Shown here piece after piece: positions 8,747 to 17,987 of a DNA stretch of 45,960 nucleotides; position 1 is the stretch's first letter, and every line of letters begins with the position of its first letter. The position numbers were made by a program, and so were the translations under genes. Source of the stretch: WLND01 sp040398845. Its GTDB lineage: Bacteria > Actinomycetota > Actinomycetes > S36-B12. Below the pieces are notes generated by a model. That model was given only the letters and a program-made list of their open reading frames with translations, was not told where the DNA came from and made no database searches. The DNA lies in NCBI GenBank assembly GCA_040398845.1, contig JBBATH010000021.1, positions 1 to 45,960 on the forward strand, given 5' to 3'.

Positions 8747-9404
8747 TGACGTTTCCGCCTGTCATTGACTGAAAGACGCCAGCGAGCTTGACCCGGAGGT
8801 TGGATGTTGTCGACGTCTGGATGCCGAAACGCAAGGCGATCCGGCCGATGGTGTTCTCGACGGTGCGTTCGGAGATCCCGCGCTGCCTGGCGATCTCGGC
8901 ATTGGTCAGGCCCTCGGCCACCATTCGCAGCGTGTCGGCCTGAGCGTCGGTGAGTCGGTCCGAGAGTGGCGGATCAATGATCCGCAGTCGACGTGAGGTA
9001 TCCAGCGAAGCACCCACTGCGTCGACGAGCATGTGAATGTCGGTGAGCGCATCCTTGACGAGGTAGAGGCTCCCGAGCGGAAGTGAATCAGCGTCGATCG
9101 GCAGGAGCCGCGGATCCTCGTAGGTCGTGAGGATCACGATCCCGATCGCCGGATCGTTGCGCCGCAGTGCCTGGGCAAGGTCGATGCCGTTTGGTCCGGT
9201 GCCGAGATTCAGATCGAGGACGGCAACCTCGGGGCGGTGAAGCTTGGCGGCCTCCATCGCCTCGGTCGCTGAGGCGACAGCGGCGTGCACAGTGAGTCCG
9301 GCATCGCGCAGCGCACCGGAGATAGGGGCGCGTGCGAAGCTGCTGTCGTCGACAACGATGACGGTCGTCACGCACGGATCCCAAGGGACCGTTCCATAGA
9401 ACAT
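8739..9404 (-). CDS. NarL/FixJ-family response regulator
   Basis: 221 residues. The receiver domain shows the acidic pair VVDDSS (Asp19/20), phospho-acceptor Asp64 in VAVLDLNLGTGPNGID, a Thr in ILTTYED and Lys117 in YLVKDA. A LuxR-type helix-turn-helix follows (about residues 150-200): LTDAQADTLRMVAEGLTNAE and then ISERTVENTIGRI. It should bind DNA when phosphorylated by the kinase encoded next to it. Start ATG 9404 follows GAGGAGGCG; longer frames to 9521 only add sequence with no conservation. It is first in the two-gene operon, divergent from the large secreted protein gene at 9556, with palindromes between them that could be its own sites. Confidence 0.92.
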   Translation of the reverse strand: MFYGTVPWDPCVTTVIVVDDSSFARAPISGALRDAGLTVHAAVASATEAMEAAKLHRPEVAVLDLNLGTGPNGIDLAQALRRNDPAIGIVILTTYEDPRLLPIDADSLPLGSLYLVKDALTDIHMLVDAVGASLDTSRRLRIIDPPLSDRLTDAQADTLRMVAEGLTNAEIARQRGISERTVENTIGRIALRFGIQTSTTSNLRVKLAGVFQSMTGGNVSG

Positions 9405-9459
9405 CGCCTCCTCGCGGACAAAACCCCCGCCCATGACGCTACCCCGTGACCTCAAGTGA

Positions 9460-9509
9460 GTGCTAGCACGAGTGTGGTAGCACCTACGCGCCAGCACCGG
9501 TGGACCACC
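9460..9509. promoter_or_regulatory. Palindromes in divergent promoter region of the response regulator
   Basis: Between the response regulator (start 9404, minus) and the secreted protein (start 9556, plus) lie a perfect 10-bp palindrome GTGCTAGCAC (9460-9469), a related half GTGTGGTAGCAC just after it (about 9472-9483), and an 11-bp palindrome GGTGGACCACC with a central A (9499-9509). They are good candidates for operators, most simply for the neighbouring NarL-type regulator; that assignment is inference. Confidence 0.45.
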
Positions 9510-9555
9510 ACACTTATCCATCCTGCATGACCGGCAACGTCATTAACGTCGACTC

Positions 9556-12264
9556 ATGACTCGGAATAGGCACGTGCGGGACAAGTCGGGCACCGGAAAT
9601 CCGCGGTCGCGCCACATCCATTCCCGCCGCCGTCGGTTCATCGCGTTCGCAGCAGCGGCGGCAGTCGGTGCCGCCACCGTGACCATCATTGCCCCGTTAA
9701 TGGCGGTCGGCGACCCTTGCAATGCCATTGATCCGGGCGCAGTTTTGGCCCCGTCCTCCAGCACGACGTGCGTTCACTCATTCACCGCAAGCGGCAGCTG
9801 GACCGTGCCGGTTGGTGTCACCAGCGTCGACGTTCTCGCGGTCGGTGGTGGTGGCGGTGGCGGTGGTTCGTATTGGGAATCGGATTTCTACCTCGGGGCC
9901 GGGGGCGGTGGCGGTGGCGGTCAGGTGAAGACACAGGGCAGTAACTCGGTGACTGCAGGTGCCAGCCTGACGATCGTTATCGGGACGGGCGGAGCGGGTG
10001 GACCGGCCCAGACGACGAGCGCGGCAGGGACTGGATCCCGCGGTGGCACGACGTCGATGACCAATGGGACATGGACCGCCAGTGCAGCTGGGGGGATGGG
10101 CGGTACCAACGCTAAGCAGGCGGAGAGTCTGTCCGGAGGAAACAACGGTGGTAACGACCAGTCACCCATCTCCGGTGGTGCCGGGAACGCAGGTGCCGGA
10201 AGCTATTCTTGGCCGACACCAAGCACAGCAGGATTGACCGGAAACGTAGTCGGCGCCGGCGGTGGCGGTGGCGGTGGCGGTGGCTACGCTGCCGGAACTA
10301 GCGCAACGAGAACCATCCCAAACCCCTTCACGTACGCCACTTCGGCAGGTGGCAATGGTGGGGCCGGATCCGATCAGGCGTCGAGCTACGCGGCCGGCAC
10401 CGTCGGTATCGGTGGCGGCGGTGGGGCAATCTCGCAGGGATCATCCTCAGTTGGCGTTGCGACCGCAGGCTCAGGCGACACCGTTCGAAGCAGCGGCACC
10501 GGCGGCACGACGACGGTGCTTCGAACAAGTGCCGCCGCCACCTACACTGCGACGTCGACGGCGCCCGTCGGCGGTTCGACGAATACCGGTGGCGGAGGCG
10601 GAGGCGCTGCACTCGTCGCAACGAGCGGATCCTCAGTTACTAGTGCCGCCGGCGCAAGCGGCGGATCAGGCCTTCTCGTCGTTCGATACTCGCCATCAGT
10701 TGCCTTCAGCGACACGACGCTGACGAGTCTCGTGTTGGGCGCCGGATCGCTCACCCCCACCTTTGCCTCTGGCACCACCTCTTACACCGCCTCGGTTTCG
10801 TACTCGGTGGCGTCGACAACCGTCACGCCTACCGTCACTCAGCCGAGTTCCTCCGTCACCGTGAATGGTTCGACGGTGGTTTCGGGTGCGGCGTCTGCAG
10901 CAATCCCGCTGACCGTGGGGACGAACACCGTCACCGTCATTGTCACGGCCCAGAATGCTGCGACTCGCACCTACACGGTGACGGTCACTCGCAGCGCAGC
11001 ATCAACCATCGCCACGCTCTCGAACCTTGTCGTGTCGGCTGGATCCCTGAGCCCGTCCTTTAGTTCGAGCACGACCTCGTATACGTCCAGCGTGGCCGAT
11101 ACCGTCACATCGACGACTGTCACGCCCACGGTGACCAACGCCAACGCAACCGTCACCGTAAACGGAACGACGGTCGCATCCGCCGCGACGTCAGCGGTGA
11201 TCTCGCTCTACGCGGGCTCGAACATCATTCCCGTCGTCGTGACGGCGCAGGACGGCACGACAGTCCAGACCTACAACGTCACGATCAGCCGTGCGGCCGC
11301 TGCCGGAGGCGGATCGAGCAGCGGGGGAGGCGGTTCTACGACCTCCACAACAGATCCATCTGCCGCGGCAACCCTCACCGTCACACCGGCAGGTCTCCTC
11401 GAGCCTGTGGTCGAATCGACGACCCAGTCAGTGTCACCCGGCAGCGCGGTGGTGCTCGTAGGTGGTGTTCCGACCACTATCACCGTGGCTCCGAGTTCTC
11501 GGCGCGATGGTATGCAGGTATCCGGTGAGGGCTGGAAGTTTGATCTGGCGGGAACGCTCGCGAACGGTACCCCGGCGCCGCTCGATGCGAATGGCACGAT
11601 GAGGGTGGTGCAGGGCCACGGTCTCGCAGCAGCGGGGGCAGGATTCGCTCCGAATACCCAAGCTTCGATCTACATCTTCCCCGCATCCTTGAACAGGTCC
11701 GCTGTGGGTACCGTGCGCGCCGGAACGAGTGTGCCCGAATCTGGACCACTGCTGCTGGGCAACCTCACCGTGGCGGTTGACGGCACCTTTGCTGGCTCGG
11801 TGCCGGTTCCAGACACCCTGACCCCCGGCGATTTCGTAGCGCAGGTCAACGGATACACCCCGGCGTTCCAGGTGCGCTCGGCGTCTGTCGGCCTTGTCGT
11901 TGCGGCGGAGCAGGTGCGTGTGGTCGAAAAGCTCCGGGCGAGAATCACCTTTACAGCTGAGTCCCCGGTGCTGACCATGGCAGCCAAGAGGCGACTCGCA
12001 AGCCTCGTGCGGAGCATCCCGAAACAGGCGACTGGGGTGACAATTCAGTCGATCGGGTACGTGCAGCCCAGCCAGAATTCGTCGAACGACATCTCCCTCT
12101 CGACCGGTCGGGCTACGAATGCCATGCTGGCAATGAACGAACTGCTGGCCAAGCGGTCCGATGCGCTTCGAGGTCGGTCCTTTGTAAGCGGACGGGGACA
12201 AGCGGCCGAGCTTGGCCCAGGAGGCCGCATGGTGCAGGTAGTCATCGCGTACACGCTGGGCTGA
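9556..12264 (+). CDS. Large secreted Gly-rich protein with cadherin-like repeats and OmpA-like end
   Basis: 902 residues. A long basic leader and hydrophobic stretch (about 28-50, FAAAAAVGAATVTIIAPLMA) form a signal peptide. Residues about 70-380 are glycine/serine rich with runs of 6-9 Gly and pairs such as GGGGGGGGYAAG, like proteins that build elastic or adhesive surface layers. Two ~95-residue repeats follow (about 384-480 and 482-580): LTSLVLGAGSLTPTF...TTSYTASV...VTVNG and LSNLVVSAGSLSPSF...TTSYTSSV...VTVNG, matching the cadherin-like beta-sandwich (PF12733 type). The C-terminal ~110 residues (from about 790) resemble OmpA/MotB peptidoglycan-binding domains (RITFTAESPVLTMAAKRRLA ... STGRATNAMLAM). 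It probably sits in the envelope. No clear ribosome site precedes the ATG. A decayed relative lies at 21006-21728. Confidence 0.8.
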   Translation: MTRNRHVRDKSGTGNPRSRHIHSRRRRFIAFAAAAAVGAATVTIIAPLMAVGDPCNAIDPGAVLAPSSSTTCVHSFTASGSWTVPVGVTSVDVLAVGGGGGGGGSYWESDFYLGAGGGGGGGQVKTQGSNSVTAGASLTIVIGTGGAGGPAQTTSAAGTGSRGGTTSMTNGTWTASAAGGMGGTNAKQAESLSGGNNGGNDQSPISGGAGNAGAGSYSWPTPSTAGLTGNVVGAGGGGGGGGGYAAGTSATRTIPNPFTYATSAGGNGGAGSDQASSYAAGTVGIGGGGGAISQGSSSVGVATAGSGDTVRSSGTGGTTTVLRTSAAATYTATSTAPVGGSTNTGGGGGGAALVATSGSSVTSAAGASGGSGLLVVRYSPSVAFSDTTLTSLVLGAGSLTPTFASGTTSYTASVSYSVASTTVTPTVTQPSSSVTVNGSTVVSGAASAAIPLTVGTNTVTVIVTAQNAATRTYTVTVTRSAASTIATLSNLVVSAGSLSPSFSSSTTSYTSSVADTVTSTTVTPTVTNANATVTVNGTTVASAATSAVISLYAGSNIIPVVVTAQDGTTVQTYNVTISRAAAAGGGSSSGGGGSTTSTTDPSAAATLTVTPAGLLEPVVESTTQSVSPGSAVVLVGGVPTTITVAPSSRRDGMQVSGEGWKFDLAGTLANGTPAPLDANGTMRVVQGHGLAAAGAGFAPNTQASIYIFPASLNRSAVGTVRAGTSVPESGPLLLGNLTVAVDGTFAGSVPVPDTLTPGDFVAQVNGYTPAFQVRSASVGLVVAAEQVRVVEKLRARITFTAESPVLTMAAKRRLASLVRSIPKQATGVTIQSIGYVQPSQNSSNDISLSTGRATNAMLAMNELLAKRSDALRGRSFVSGRGQAAELGPGGRMVQVVIAYTLG

Positions 12265-12273
12265 TCGACCGGC

Positions 12274-12646
12274 CTAGAGCGTGGGTGGCCGCCACCACGG
12301 AACTGGGATCCCGGCCAATCGGTTGATGACGAAAGCACAGATGACGACAAGCACGACGGCGGTGAACAGGATCGCAATGTGAGGCAGCGTATGCACGAGA
12401 GTGCCACGACCGCTGATCCCATCCGTGCGCCGGTGAGGTCGAAGATGTCTGGCGGAGCACTGGTGACTTCGAAGATGACGAGCGACAGGTAGCCGCAGGC
12501 GATGCCGATGAGCTGCCCACCGAGGGAAAGACGAACGGCTCCCGGAGGTAGTGGGCCAAGATTGCGAGGAGTGTGGTGGTGATTGCGGTCGCGATGAGTA
12601 CGTAAAACCCGAGTGTTCCCCTCGTGCGGCGGACGTCCAATGCCAT
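12274..12646 (-). pseudogene. Small membrane protein broken by two frameshifts
   Basis: Reading back from ATG 12646 gives MALDVRRTRGTLGFYVLIAT and a first membrane helix. The good sequence then moves to a second frame (LGGQLIGIACGYLSLVIFEV) after about base 12540 and to a third (IAILFTAVVLVVICAFVINR, ending WWRPPTL) after about 12425. Each switch equals loss of one base. Repaired, the product would be about 124 residues with about four membrane helices. I do not recognise the family. It could be a real pseudogene or two one-base sequence errors. It lies convergent to the secreted protein gene and divergent from coxS. Confidence 0.6.
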
Positions 12647-12774
12647 GCCGCCAGATTAGACCGCAACATTTTTTGAATTCCTCAGCAGACTGCCCCACTC
12701 GGGCGTACCTTTCACAGATACAGGCTCGTCCAACCTTCGACGATCCAACCTCCGACGAAAGGGCGTTGACCCCT

Positions 12775-13248
12775 ATGCATATCTCGGTGACAGTCGACGG
12801 AATGGCCTATCAGGCCGACGTCGAACCCCGGACCCTTCTGGTCCACTGGCTTCGTGAAGGAATCGGCAAGGTCGGAACGGTGGTCGGCTGCGATACCTCG
12901 AACTGCGGTTCATGCACGGTTCTCCTCGATGGTCGTAGCGTCAAGTCATGCAGCGTCCTGGCCGTTCAGGCTGACGGATCGACGGTGACAACCATTCAGG
13001 GCATCTCGGACGGCAATGAGTGGCATCCTGTTCAGACCGCGTTCAAGGAGTGCCATGGGCTCCAGTGCGGGTACTGCACCCCCGGCATGGTGATGTCGAC
13101 CGTCGACCTGCTGAGCGAGAACCCGAACCCGACGGAGGCTGAGATCCGCGAGGGTCTCGAAGGAAACCTGTGCCGTTGCACCGGTTATCACAATATCGTG
13201 AAGAGCGTCGCGTATGCGGCTGACCTGATGGGAGGTTCTGCGAAATGA
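12775..13248 (+). CDS. coxS: Aerobic CO dehydrogenase-type small subunit (2Fe-2S)
   Basis: 157 residues carrying the two [2Fe-2S] clusters of a molybdenum hydroxylase. The plant-ferredoxin-type cluster uses Cys39, 44, 47 and 59 (GCDTSNCGSC, then SC); the second uses Cys98, 101, 133 and 135 (QCGYCTPGM and LCRCTGYHN). It passes electrons from the Mo site on the large subunit to FAD on the medium subunit. The ATG at 12775 gives the normal family N-terminus (MHISVTVDG); the open frame to 12613 is not conserved. It is the first gene of a coupled S-L-M operon, the order typical of form II enzymes, and overlaps coxL by ATGA at 13245-13248. The ~130 bases before it contain an A/T-rich patch (acattttttgaatt) that could hold the promoter. 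Confidence 0.95.
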   Translation: MHISVTVDGMAYQADVEPRTLLVHWLREGIGKVGTVVGCDTSNCGSCTVLLDGRSVKSCSVLAVQADGSTVTTIQGISDGNEWHPVQTAFKECHGLQCGYCTPGMVMSTVDLLSENPNPTEAEIREGLEGNLCRCTGYHNIVKSVAYAADLMGGSAK

Positions 13249-15629
13249 CGCAGATGGAAGTGACGACCCCGACAACCCCGACGGCCCTTGGCCGCCCGAT
13301 TCGCCGCAAGGAAGATGCGCGGCTCCTGCACGGACAGACGAACTGGACCGACAACATCCAACTGCCAGGGACCCTGCACATGGCGATCCTGCGCAGCCCG
13401 ATGGCTCACGCCCGCATCACGAAGCTTGATGTCTCGGCCGCCCTGAAGATGCCGAATGTCGTGGCGGCCTTTGGTGCCGCTGAGCTCGGTGACCTCAACG
13501 GCTCGGTGCCCTGTGTCTGGCCCGTGACCGACGACATCGTCATGCCCGGGTTCCCGGCGCTCGCGATCGACAAGGTGCGCCATGTTGGTGACTGCGTCGC
13601 GGTGGTTCTCGCGACCGACGCCGTGCATGCGGCTGATGCGCTGGAGGCGATTGAGGTTGACTACGAGCCACTTCCGGCCGTGGTCAACATGGAGTCTGCG
13701 ATCGTCGATGGCAGCACGATCGTCCATGACGACAAGGGCACGAACACCTGCTACGTCTACAACCTGGGTGGCGGCTACGACGAGGTTGCCGCGAAGGCCG
13801 ATGTCATCGTGAAGCGCCGTTTCATCAATCAGCGCCTTATCCCGGCGTTCATGGAGCCACGTGCGGTTGTTGCCGCACCAATGGGCATGAGCGACGAGAT
13901 CACCATCTGGACATCCACCCAGATTCCGCACATTCTTAGGGTCCTCCTCGCCTTGGTGACTGGGATCCCGGAGAACAACCTGAGGGTCGTGGCGCCAGAT
14001 GTCGGCGGCGGCTTCGGTGGCAAGCTCCAGTGCTACCGCGAGGAAATCCTCGTGACGCAGCTGGCCCGCAAGCTCGGCCGGCCGGTCAAGTGGACTGAGA
14101 CCCGCAGCGAGGACATGGTCGCAACCCATCATGGGCGCGACCAGATCCAGGACATCGAGATCGCCTCGACCTCCGATGGCAAGATGCTCGGGCTCAAGGT
14201 GACCCTGCTCGCGAACATGGGCGCCTATCTGCAGATCATCACCCCGGGCGTCCCGTTGCTTGGCATGTTCATGTACCCGGCCATCTACAAGATGGACGCT
14301 TACGACTTCACGTGCACCGGCGTCTTCACCAACACGACACCGACCGATGCCTACCGCGGCGCCGGACGGCCCGAGGCTACCTACGCAATCGAGCGCATTG
14401 TCGACGAGCTCGCGGCTGAGCTCGGCATGGAGCCGATGGAACTGCGCAAGAAGAACTGGATCACCCACGAGGAGTTCCCGTTCACAACGGTTGCCGGGCT
14501 CACGTATGACACGGGTAACTACGAGGCCGCCACGGCTCGGGCGATGGAGCTGTTCGACTACGACGGTCTGCGGGCCGAGCAGGCACTGCGTCGCGCCTCG
14601 GGCGACCCGGTGCAGCTTGGTATTGGCATCTCGACCTTCACCGAGATGTGCGGACTCGCACCCTCTCGGACACTGGGGGCCCTGAAGTACGTCGCCGGCG
14701 GCTGGGAGCACTGCACCGTTCGTCTGCTCCCGACCGGCAAGGTCGAGGTCGTCACCGGCACCTCGCCGCACGGTCAGGGCCATGAGACCGCCTGGAGCCA
14801 GATCGCGAGCAGCGTGCTCGGGGTGCCGGTTGAGGACATCGAGGTGATCCACAGTGATACTGGTCGTTCGCCGTACGGCATGGACACCTACGGGTCGCGT
14901 TCCCTCGCGGTAGGCGGTCAGGCGATCAAGAAGGCCGCTGACCGGCTCGTTGAGAAGGCGAAGGTCATTGCCGCGCATCAACTTGAGTGCAGCCCTGATG
15001 ACATTGAGTTCGTCGAAGGGGTGTTCCGGGTGAAGGGTGATCCGGAGAAGGTGCAGCCCCTCGGTGCTGTCGCCTTCGAGGCGTTCACGGCCCACAACCT
15101 GCCCCCGGGCGTCGAGCCGACCCTGTCGGCCGAGGCGACCGTTGACCCGGAGGACTTCTCCTACCCCCACGGTACGCACCTCGCGGCGATGGAGGTTGAT
15201 ACGGAGACCGGCAAGGTGACGCTACGTAAGTACGTGTGCGTTGACGATGTCGGTGTCCAGGTGAATCCGATGATCGTTGAAGGACAGGTGCACGGCGGCC
15301 TGGCCCAGGGGATCGCGCAGGCGATGTTCGAAGGTGCCCAGTATGACGAGGATGGCAACCTCCAGACCGCGAGTCTGGCGGATTACCTGATTCCGAGTGC
15401 GATGGACCTGCCGTCCTTCATCACGGACACCACGTGCACGCCGTCGACGACTCATCCGCTCGGTACGAAGGGCGTCGGCGAAGCCGGTGCCATCGCTTCA
15501 ACCCCGGCGATTATCAATGGCGTCGTTGATGCCCTGCGACCGCTTGGCGTCACCGATATCACCATGCCTGCGGCACCAATGACGGTGTGGCGGGCAATCC
15601 AGGCAGCGAAGGCAGGAGGAGCAGCATGA
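13245..15629 (+). CDS. coxL: Form II CO dehydrogenase-like molybdenum large subunit
   Basis: 794 residues, the catalytic xanthine-dehydrogenase-family subunit that binds molybdopterin cytosine dinucleotide. Landmarks are GRPIRRKEDARLLHG near the N-terminus, PDVGGGFGGKLQCYREE (Mo-cofactor loop), GQGHETAWSQIASS and TKGVGEAGAIASTPAIING. The active-site loop reads AYRGAGR (about residues 369-375). True form I CO dehydrogenases carry AYXCSFR there, with the Cys that ligates Cu; AYRGAGR marks the form II group, whose ability to use CO is disputed and whose true substrates may be other small molecules. I therefore call it CoxL-like rather than a proven CO dehydrogenase. Overlaps coxS and coxM by ATGA, so expression is tightly linked. 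Confidence 0.94.
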   Translation: MTQMEVTTPTTPTALGRPIRRKEDARLLHGQTNWTDNIQLPGTLHMAILRSPMAHARITKLDVSAALKMPNVVAAFGAAELGDLNGSVPCVWPVTDDIVMPGFPALAIDKVRHVGDCVAVVLATDAVHAADALEAIEVDYEPLPAVVNMESAIVDGSTIVHDDKGTNTCYVYNLGGGYDEVAAKADVIVKRRFINQRLIPAFMEPRAVVAAPMGMSDEITIWTSTQIPHILRVLLALVTGIPENNLRVVAPDVGGGFGGKLQCYREEILVTQLARKLGRPVKWTETRSEDMVATHHGRDQIQDIEIASTSDGKMLGLKVTLLANMGAYLQIITPGVPLLGMFMYPAIYKMDAYDFTCTGVFTNTTPTDAYRGAGRPEATYAIERIVDELAAELGMEPMELRKKNWITHEEFPFTTVAGLTYDTGNYEAATARAMELFDYDGLRAEQALRRASGDPVQLGIGISTFTEMCGLAPSRTLGALKYVAGGWEHCTVRLLPTGKVEVVTGTSPHGQGHETAWSQIASSVLGVPVEDIEVIHSDTGRSPYGMDTYGSRSLAVGGQAIKKAADRLVEKAKVIAAHQLECSPDDIEFVEGVFRVKGDPEKVQPLGAVAFEAFTAHNLPPGVEPTLSAEATVDPEDFSYPHGTHLAAMEVDTETGKVTLRKYVCVDDVGVQVNPMIVEGQVHGGLAQGIAQAMFEGAQYDEDGNLQTASLADYLIPSAMDLPSFITDTTCTPSTTHPLGTKGVGEAGAIASTPAIINGVVDALRPLGVTDITMPAAPMTVWRAIQAAKAGGAA

Positions 15630-16477
15630 TTCCCGTTGCATTCGATTACGTGCGACCGAGCACGGTCGACGAGGCCGTGGCGGCTCTCGTCGCAGGCGGT
15701 GAGGACGCGAAGGTGATGGTCGGCGGCCAGTCGCTCATGCCGGTGCTACGACTGAGGCTCGGCGCGCCGTCCCTGATCGTCGACTGCTCGCGCATCGACG
15801 AGATGATCGGCATTCGCGAGGAGGGTGACTCCATCGTCATCGGCGCGGGCACCACCCACCACGCGGTCATGAACAACGACCACGTGAAGCGGTACGTGAC
15901 CCTTCTCGCGCAGGCGACCGCAACGGTCGCTGACCCGCAGATCCGTCACCGGGGCACGATGGGCGGATCCCTCGCCCACGCTGACCCGGCGGGAGACCTA
16001 CCTGCTGTTGCCGCGGCGCTCGATGCCACGTTCACCATCGCCGGCCCTGGTGGTCGTCGCACAGTCGCGGCGTCCGACTTCTTCGTCGACTACTTCACCA
16101 CGGCTGTTGGTGACGACGAGGTGCTCGCGAGCGTGAGCTTCCCGAAGCGCGAGGGCTGGGGCTCTCACTACGAGAAGTTCAATCGGACGGCTCAGGCATG
16201 GGCGATCGTGGGTGTGGCCGCTGCAGTTCGAATGGAGGGCGGGCGCATTGCCGAGGCCCGCATTGGCCTGACAAACGTTGGCACGACACCGATTCGGGCT
16301 CGCTCGGTGGAGGCGGCCCTCGTCGGGGCTGCTGACGCGGCAGCGATCGCGGCGGCGTCCGAGTCGGCGGCTGATGGCACCGCGCCAACGACCGATATCC
16401 ATGCCGATGCCGAGTACCGCAATCACCTCACCCGCGTGCTCACCAAGCGGGCAGTTCAAAAGGCTGCCGGGTTGTAG
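15626..16477 (+). CDS. coxM: Aerobic CO dehydrogenase-type medium subunit (FAD)
   Basis: 283 residues of the FAD-binding subunit of molybdenum hydroxylases. The two FAD-contact blocks are present: MVGGQSLMPVLRLRLGAP (AGGQSL type) near residue 37 and RHRGTMGGSLAHADPAGDLP (TIGGSL type) near residue 107. A C-terminal CO-dehydrogenase flavoprotein domain follows. ATG 15626 overlaps the coxL stop (ATGA) and has AGGAGGAGC upstream, so it is chosen over an earlier in-frame start at 15587 that lies inside coxL. It closes the S-L-M operon; no maturation genes (coxD, coxE, coxG) are seen downstream, so these would have to be elsewhere. Confidence 0.94.
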   Translation: MIPVAFDYVRPSTVDEAVAALVAGGEDAKVMVGGQSLMPVLRLRLGAPSLIVDCSRIDEMIGIREEGDSIVIGAGTTHHAVMNNDHVKRYVTLLAQATATVADPQIRHRGTMGGSLAHADPAGDLPAVAAALDATFTIAGPGGRRTVAASDFFVDYFTTAVGDDEVLASVSFPKREGWGSHYEKFNRTAQAWAIVGVAAAVRMEGGRIAEARIGLTNVGTTPIRARSVEAALVGAADAAAIAAASESAADGTAPTTDIHADAEYRNHLTRVLTKRAVQKAAGL

Positions 16478-16505
16478 TACCTGTGGCTTGTTCGAGGGGC
16501 TCGAT

Positions 16506-17333
16506 GTGGTCGACGTGGCAGGTGGCGTGAGCCTGCCCGTCGACCTGCAATCGACCGGAGTTATCTGGTCTATTCATGTACGCAGCCTGACCACCGGAGC
16601 AATGTTCGCCAGCAACGATGCAACCGCATTGTCAACGGCAAGCGTCGGCAAGGTTCTGCTCCTCGCGGAGGTCGCACGCCGGCTTGAGGATGGCAGCCTG
16701 CAGCCGGATGAGTGGGTGACGCGGACACCTGCCGATGCGATTGCCGATTCTGGCCTGTGGCAGCACCTTTCGCCGAACTCGTTGACGGTGGGCGATGCTG
16801 CCGTCCTCGTCGCGGCGGTGAGCGACAATCTCGCGACGAATGTGCTCCTGCGACATGTTGGGTTAGCGTCGATGGACGAGGTCGCGCAGGCACTAGGTCT
16901 TTCGGATGTTCGCCTGCATGACTTCGTCCGCGACGTTCGACGGCCAGGTCATCCGGCACGGCTCTCGTCTGGTTCGGCGAGGGAGCTCGCTGGGTTCTTC
17001 GCGGGTATCGCTGAGGGCGGGATCCTCACGCCTCCTGTGTCTGGGATGCTCGCGGGCTGGCTCGGGTTGAACACCGACCTGTCGATGGTGGCGGCCAGCC
17101 TTGACCTCGACCCGCTCGCGCACCCAGAAGTTGGCGGGTCAATATCGCTGGTGAATAAGACGGGGACCGACGTCGGTGTGCGCGCTGACTGCGGCCTGGT
17201 GTCGCGCAATGGGGTCAGGGTGGCCTATGCGGCAATCGCCAACTGGGACGAGGCCTCCGGGCCGATGCTCGATCTCGTCATGACCGATATGCGCGCGATC
17301 GGCGGATTCGTCCGTGGCCTCGTCGAACGATGA
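16506..17333 (+). CDS. Beta-lactamase-fold serine hydrolase, no signal peptide
   Basis: 275 residues with the three active-site boxes of class A beta-lactamases and penicillin-binding proteins: SVGK (Ser46-x-x-Lys49) in LSTASVGKVLLLAEV, SDN (106-108) in VAAVSDNLATNVLL, and KTG (218-220) in LVNKTGTDVGVRADCG. The omega-loop ExxxN that class A enzymes use for deacylation is not found, and there is no leader peptide, so a cytoplasmic esterase or peptidase-like role is as likely as drug resistance. GTG 16506 is chosen because GAGGGG lies five bases upstream; earlier starts lie inside coxM. It follows coxM by 28 bases on the same strand and may be transcribed with it, but a functional link is unclear. 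Confidence 0.8.
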   Translation: MVDVAGGVSLPVDLQSTGVIWSIHVRSLTTGAMFASNDATALSTASVGKVLLLAEVARRLEDGSLQPDEWVTRTPADAIADSGLWQHLSPNSLTVGDAAVLVAAVSDNLATNVLLRHVGLASMDEVAQALGLSDVRLHDFVRDVRRPGHPARLSSGSARELAGFFAGIAEGGILTPPVSGMLAGWLGLNTDLSMVAASLDLDPLAHPEVGGSISLVNKTGTDVGVRADCGLVSRNGVRVAYAAIANWDEASGPMLDLVMTDMRAIGGFVRGLVER

Positions 17334-17339
17334 GGTCGG

Positions 17340-17987
17340 TTAGGGGCACGACTCGTCACGCTTGACGGAACGCAGGGTGACAATGTCCACCGAGGAAAGG
17401 GGCAATCCGGCTGAGGGCTCCTGCGAGCAGACCCTCCAGTTGGTGTCGAAGAACTGGATGCGGCCGGCGCCAGAGGCATCGACCTGATCCATGAGGTAAC
17501 TGCCTTGGGACTGAAGGAGATCTTGCGCATCCTGAAGCACCATCCCGACGACGGACGGCATGAGGGGGGTAGCCGGCTCACTGGGCGTGATGTTCGCCGG
17601 CAACTGATCAGCGGCTGGATTTGAAGGTTGCCCAGAGCCGGAGTCGGGTATGCCAGCCGGGCTGGGCTGTGTCGGGCTGAGATCAGTCGCGGTGGGCTCG
17701 CTGTTCGTGCGGGCGCCGAGCATGAAGGACGCGATAAGGCCCGCCACGACGAGGACCAAAAGGAGGAAGATGCGCCCGCCCCGGCGCGGTGGCTCTGGAG
17801 TCCGCGCCGCCCTGCTGGCAGGCGCTGCCGCTGGGCCGGCTGGCTGGACGCGTGGGCTGATTGGAGCGAGCGCGGGAGCGATTGGCGCCGGCCCCGCCAC
17901 CGGGATACCGCAGGCTGAACAGAACTTCGCGCTGGGTGTTGCGAGCGGCTGCCCGCACTCCGAGCAGTAGGTCGCGGTCGCCGTCAT
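17340..17987 (-). CDS. Zinc-ribbon membrane protein with PASTA-like extracellular domain
   Basis: 215 residues. The N-terminus is a double CxxC zinc ribbon (YCSECGQPLA ... FCSACGIPVA). A Pro/Ala linker, an arginine-flanked membrane helix (RIFLLLVLVVAGLIASFMLG, about residues 83-102), an STP-rich spacer and a C-terminal PASTA-like domain (MPSVVGMVLQDAQDLLQSQG ... VCSQEPSAGLPLSSVDIVTL) follow. PASTA domains bind peptidoglycan or beta-lactams, so this looks like a protein linking a cytoplasmic zinc module to the cell wall. ATG 17987 overlaps the stop of the small membrane gene upstream (ATGA across 17984-17987). It ends 6 bases from the convergent hydrolase gene. Confidence 0.75.
   Translation of the reverse strand: MTATATYCSECGQPLATPSAKFCSACGIPVAGPAPIAPALAPISPRVQPAGPAAAPASRAARTPEPPRRGGRIFLLLVLVVAGLIASFMLGARTNSEPTATDLSPTQPSPAGIPDSGSGQPSNPAADQLPANITPSEPATPLMPSVVGMVLQDAQDLLQSQGSYLMDQVDASGAGRIQFFDTNWRVCSQEPSAGLPLSSVDIVTLRSVKRDESCP

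Noticed and set aside
13188..15179. Long minus-strand open frame (663 codons) opposite coxL
   Set aside because: It mirrors a strongly conserved gene in high-GC DNA, where antisense frames stay open; Arg/His/Gly-rich with no family pattern.
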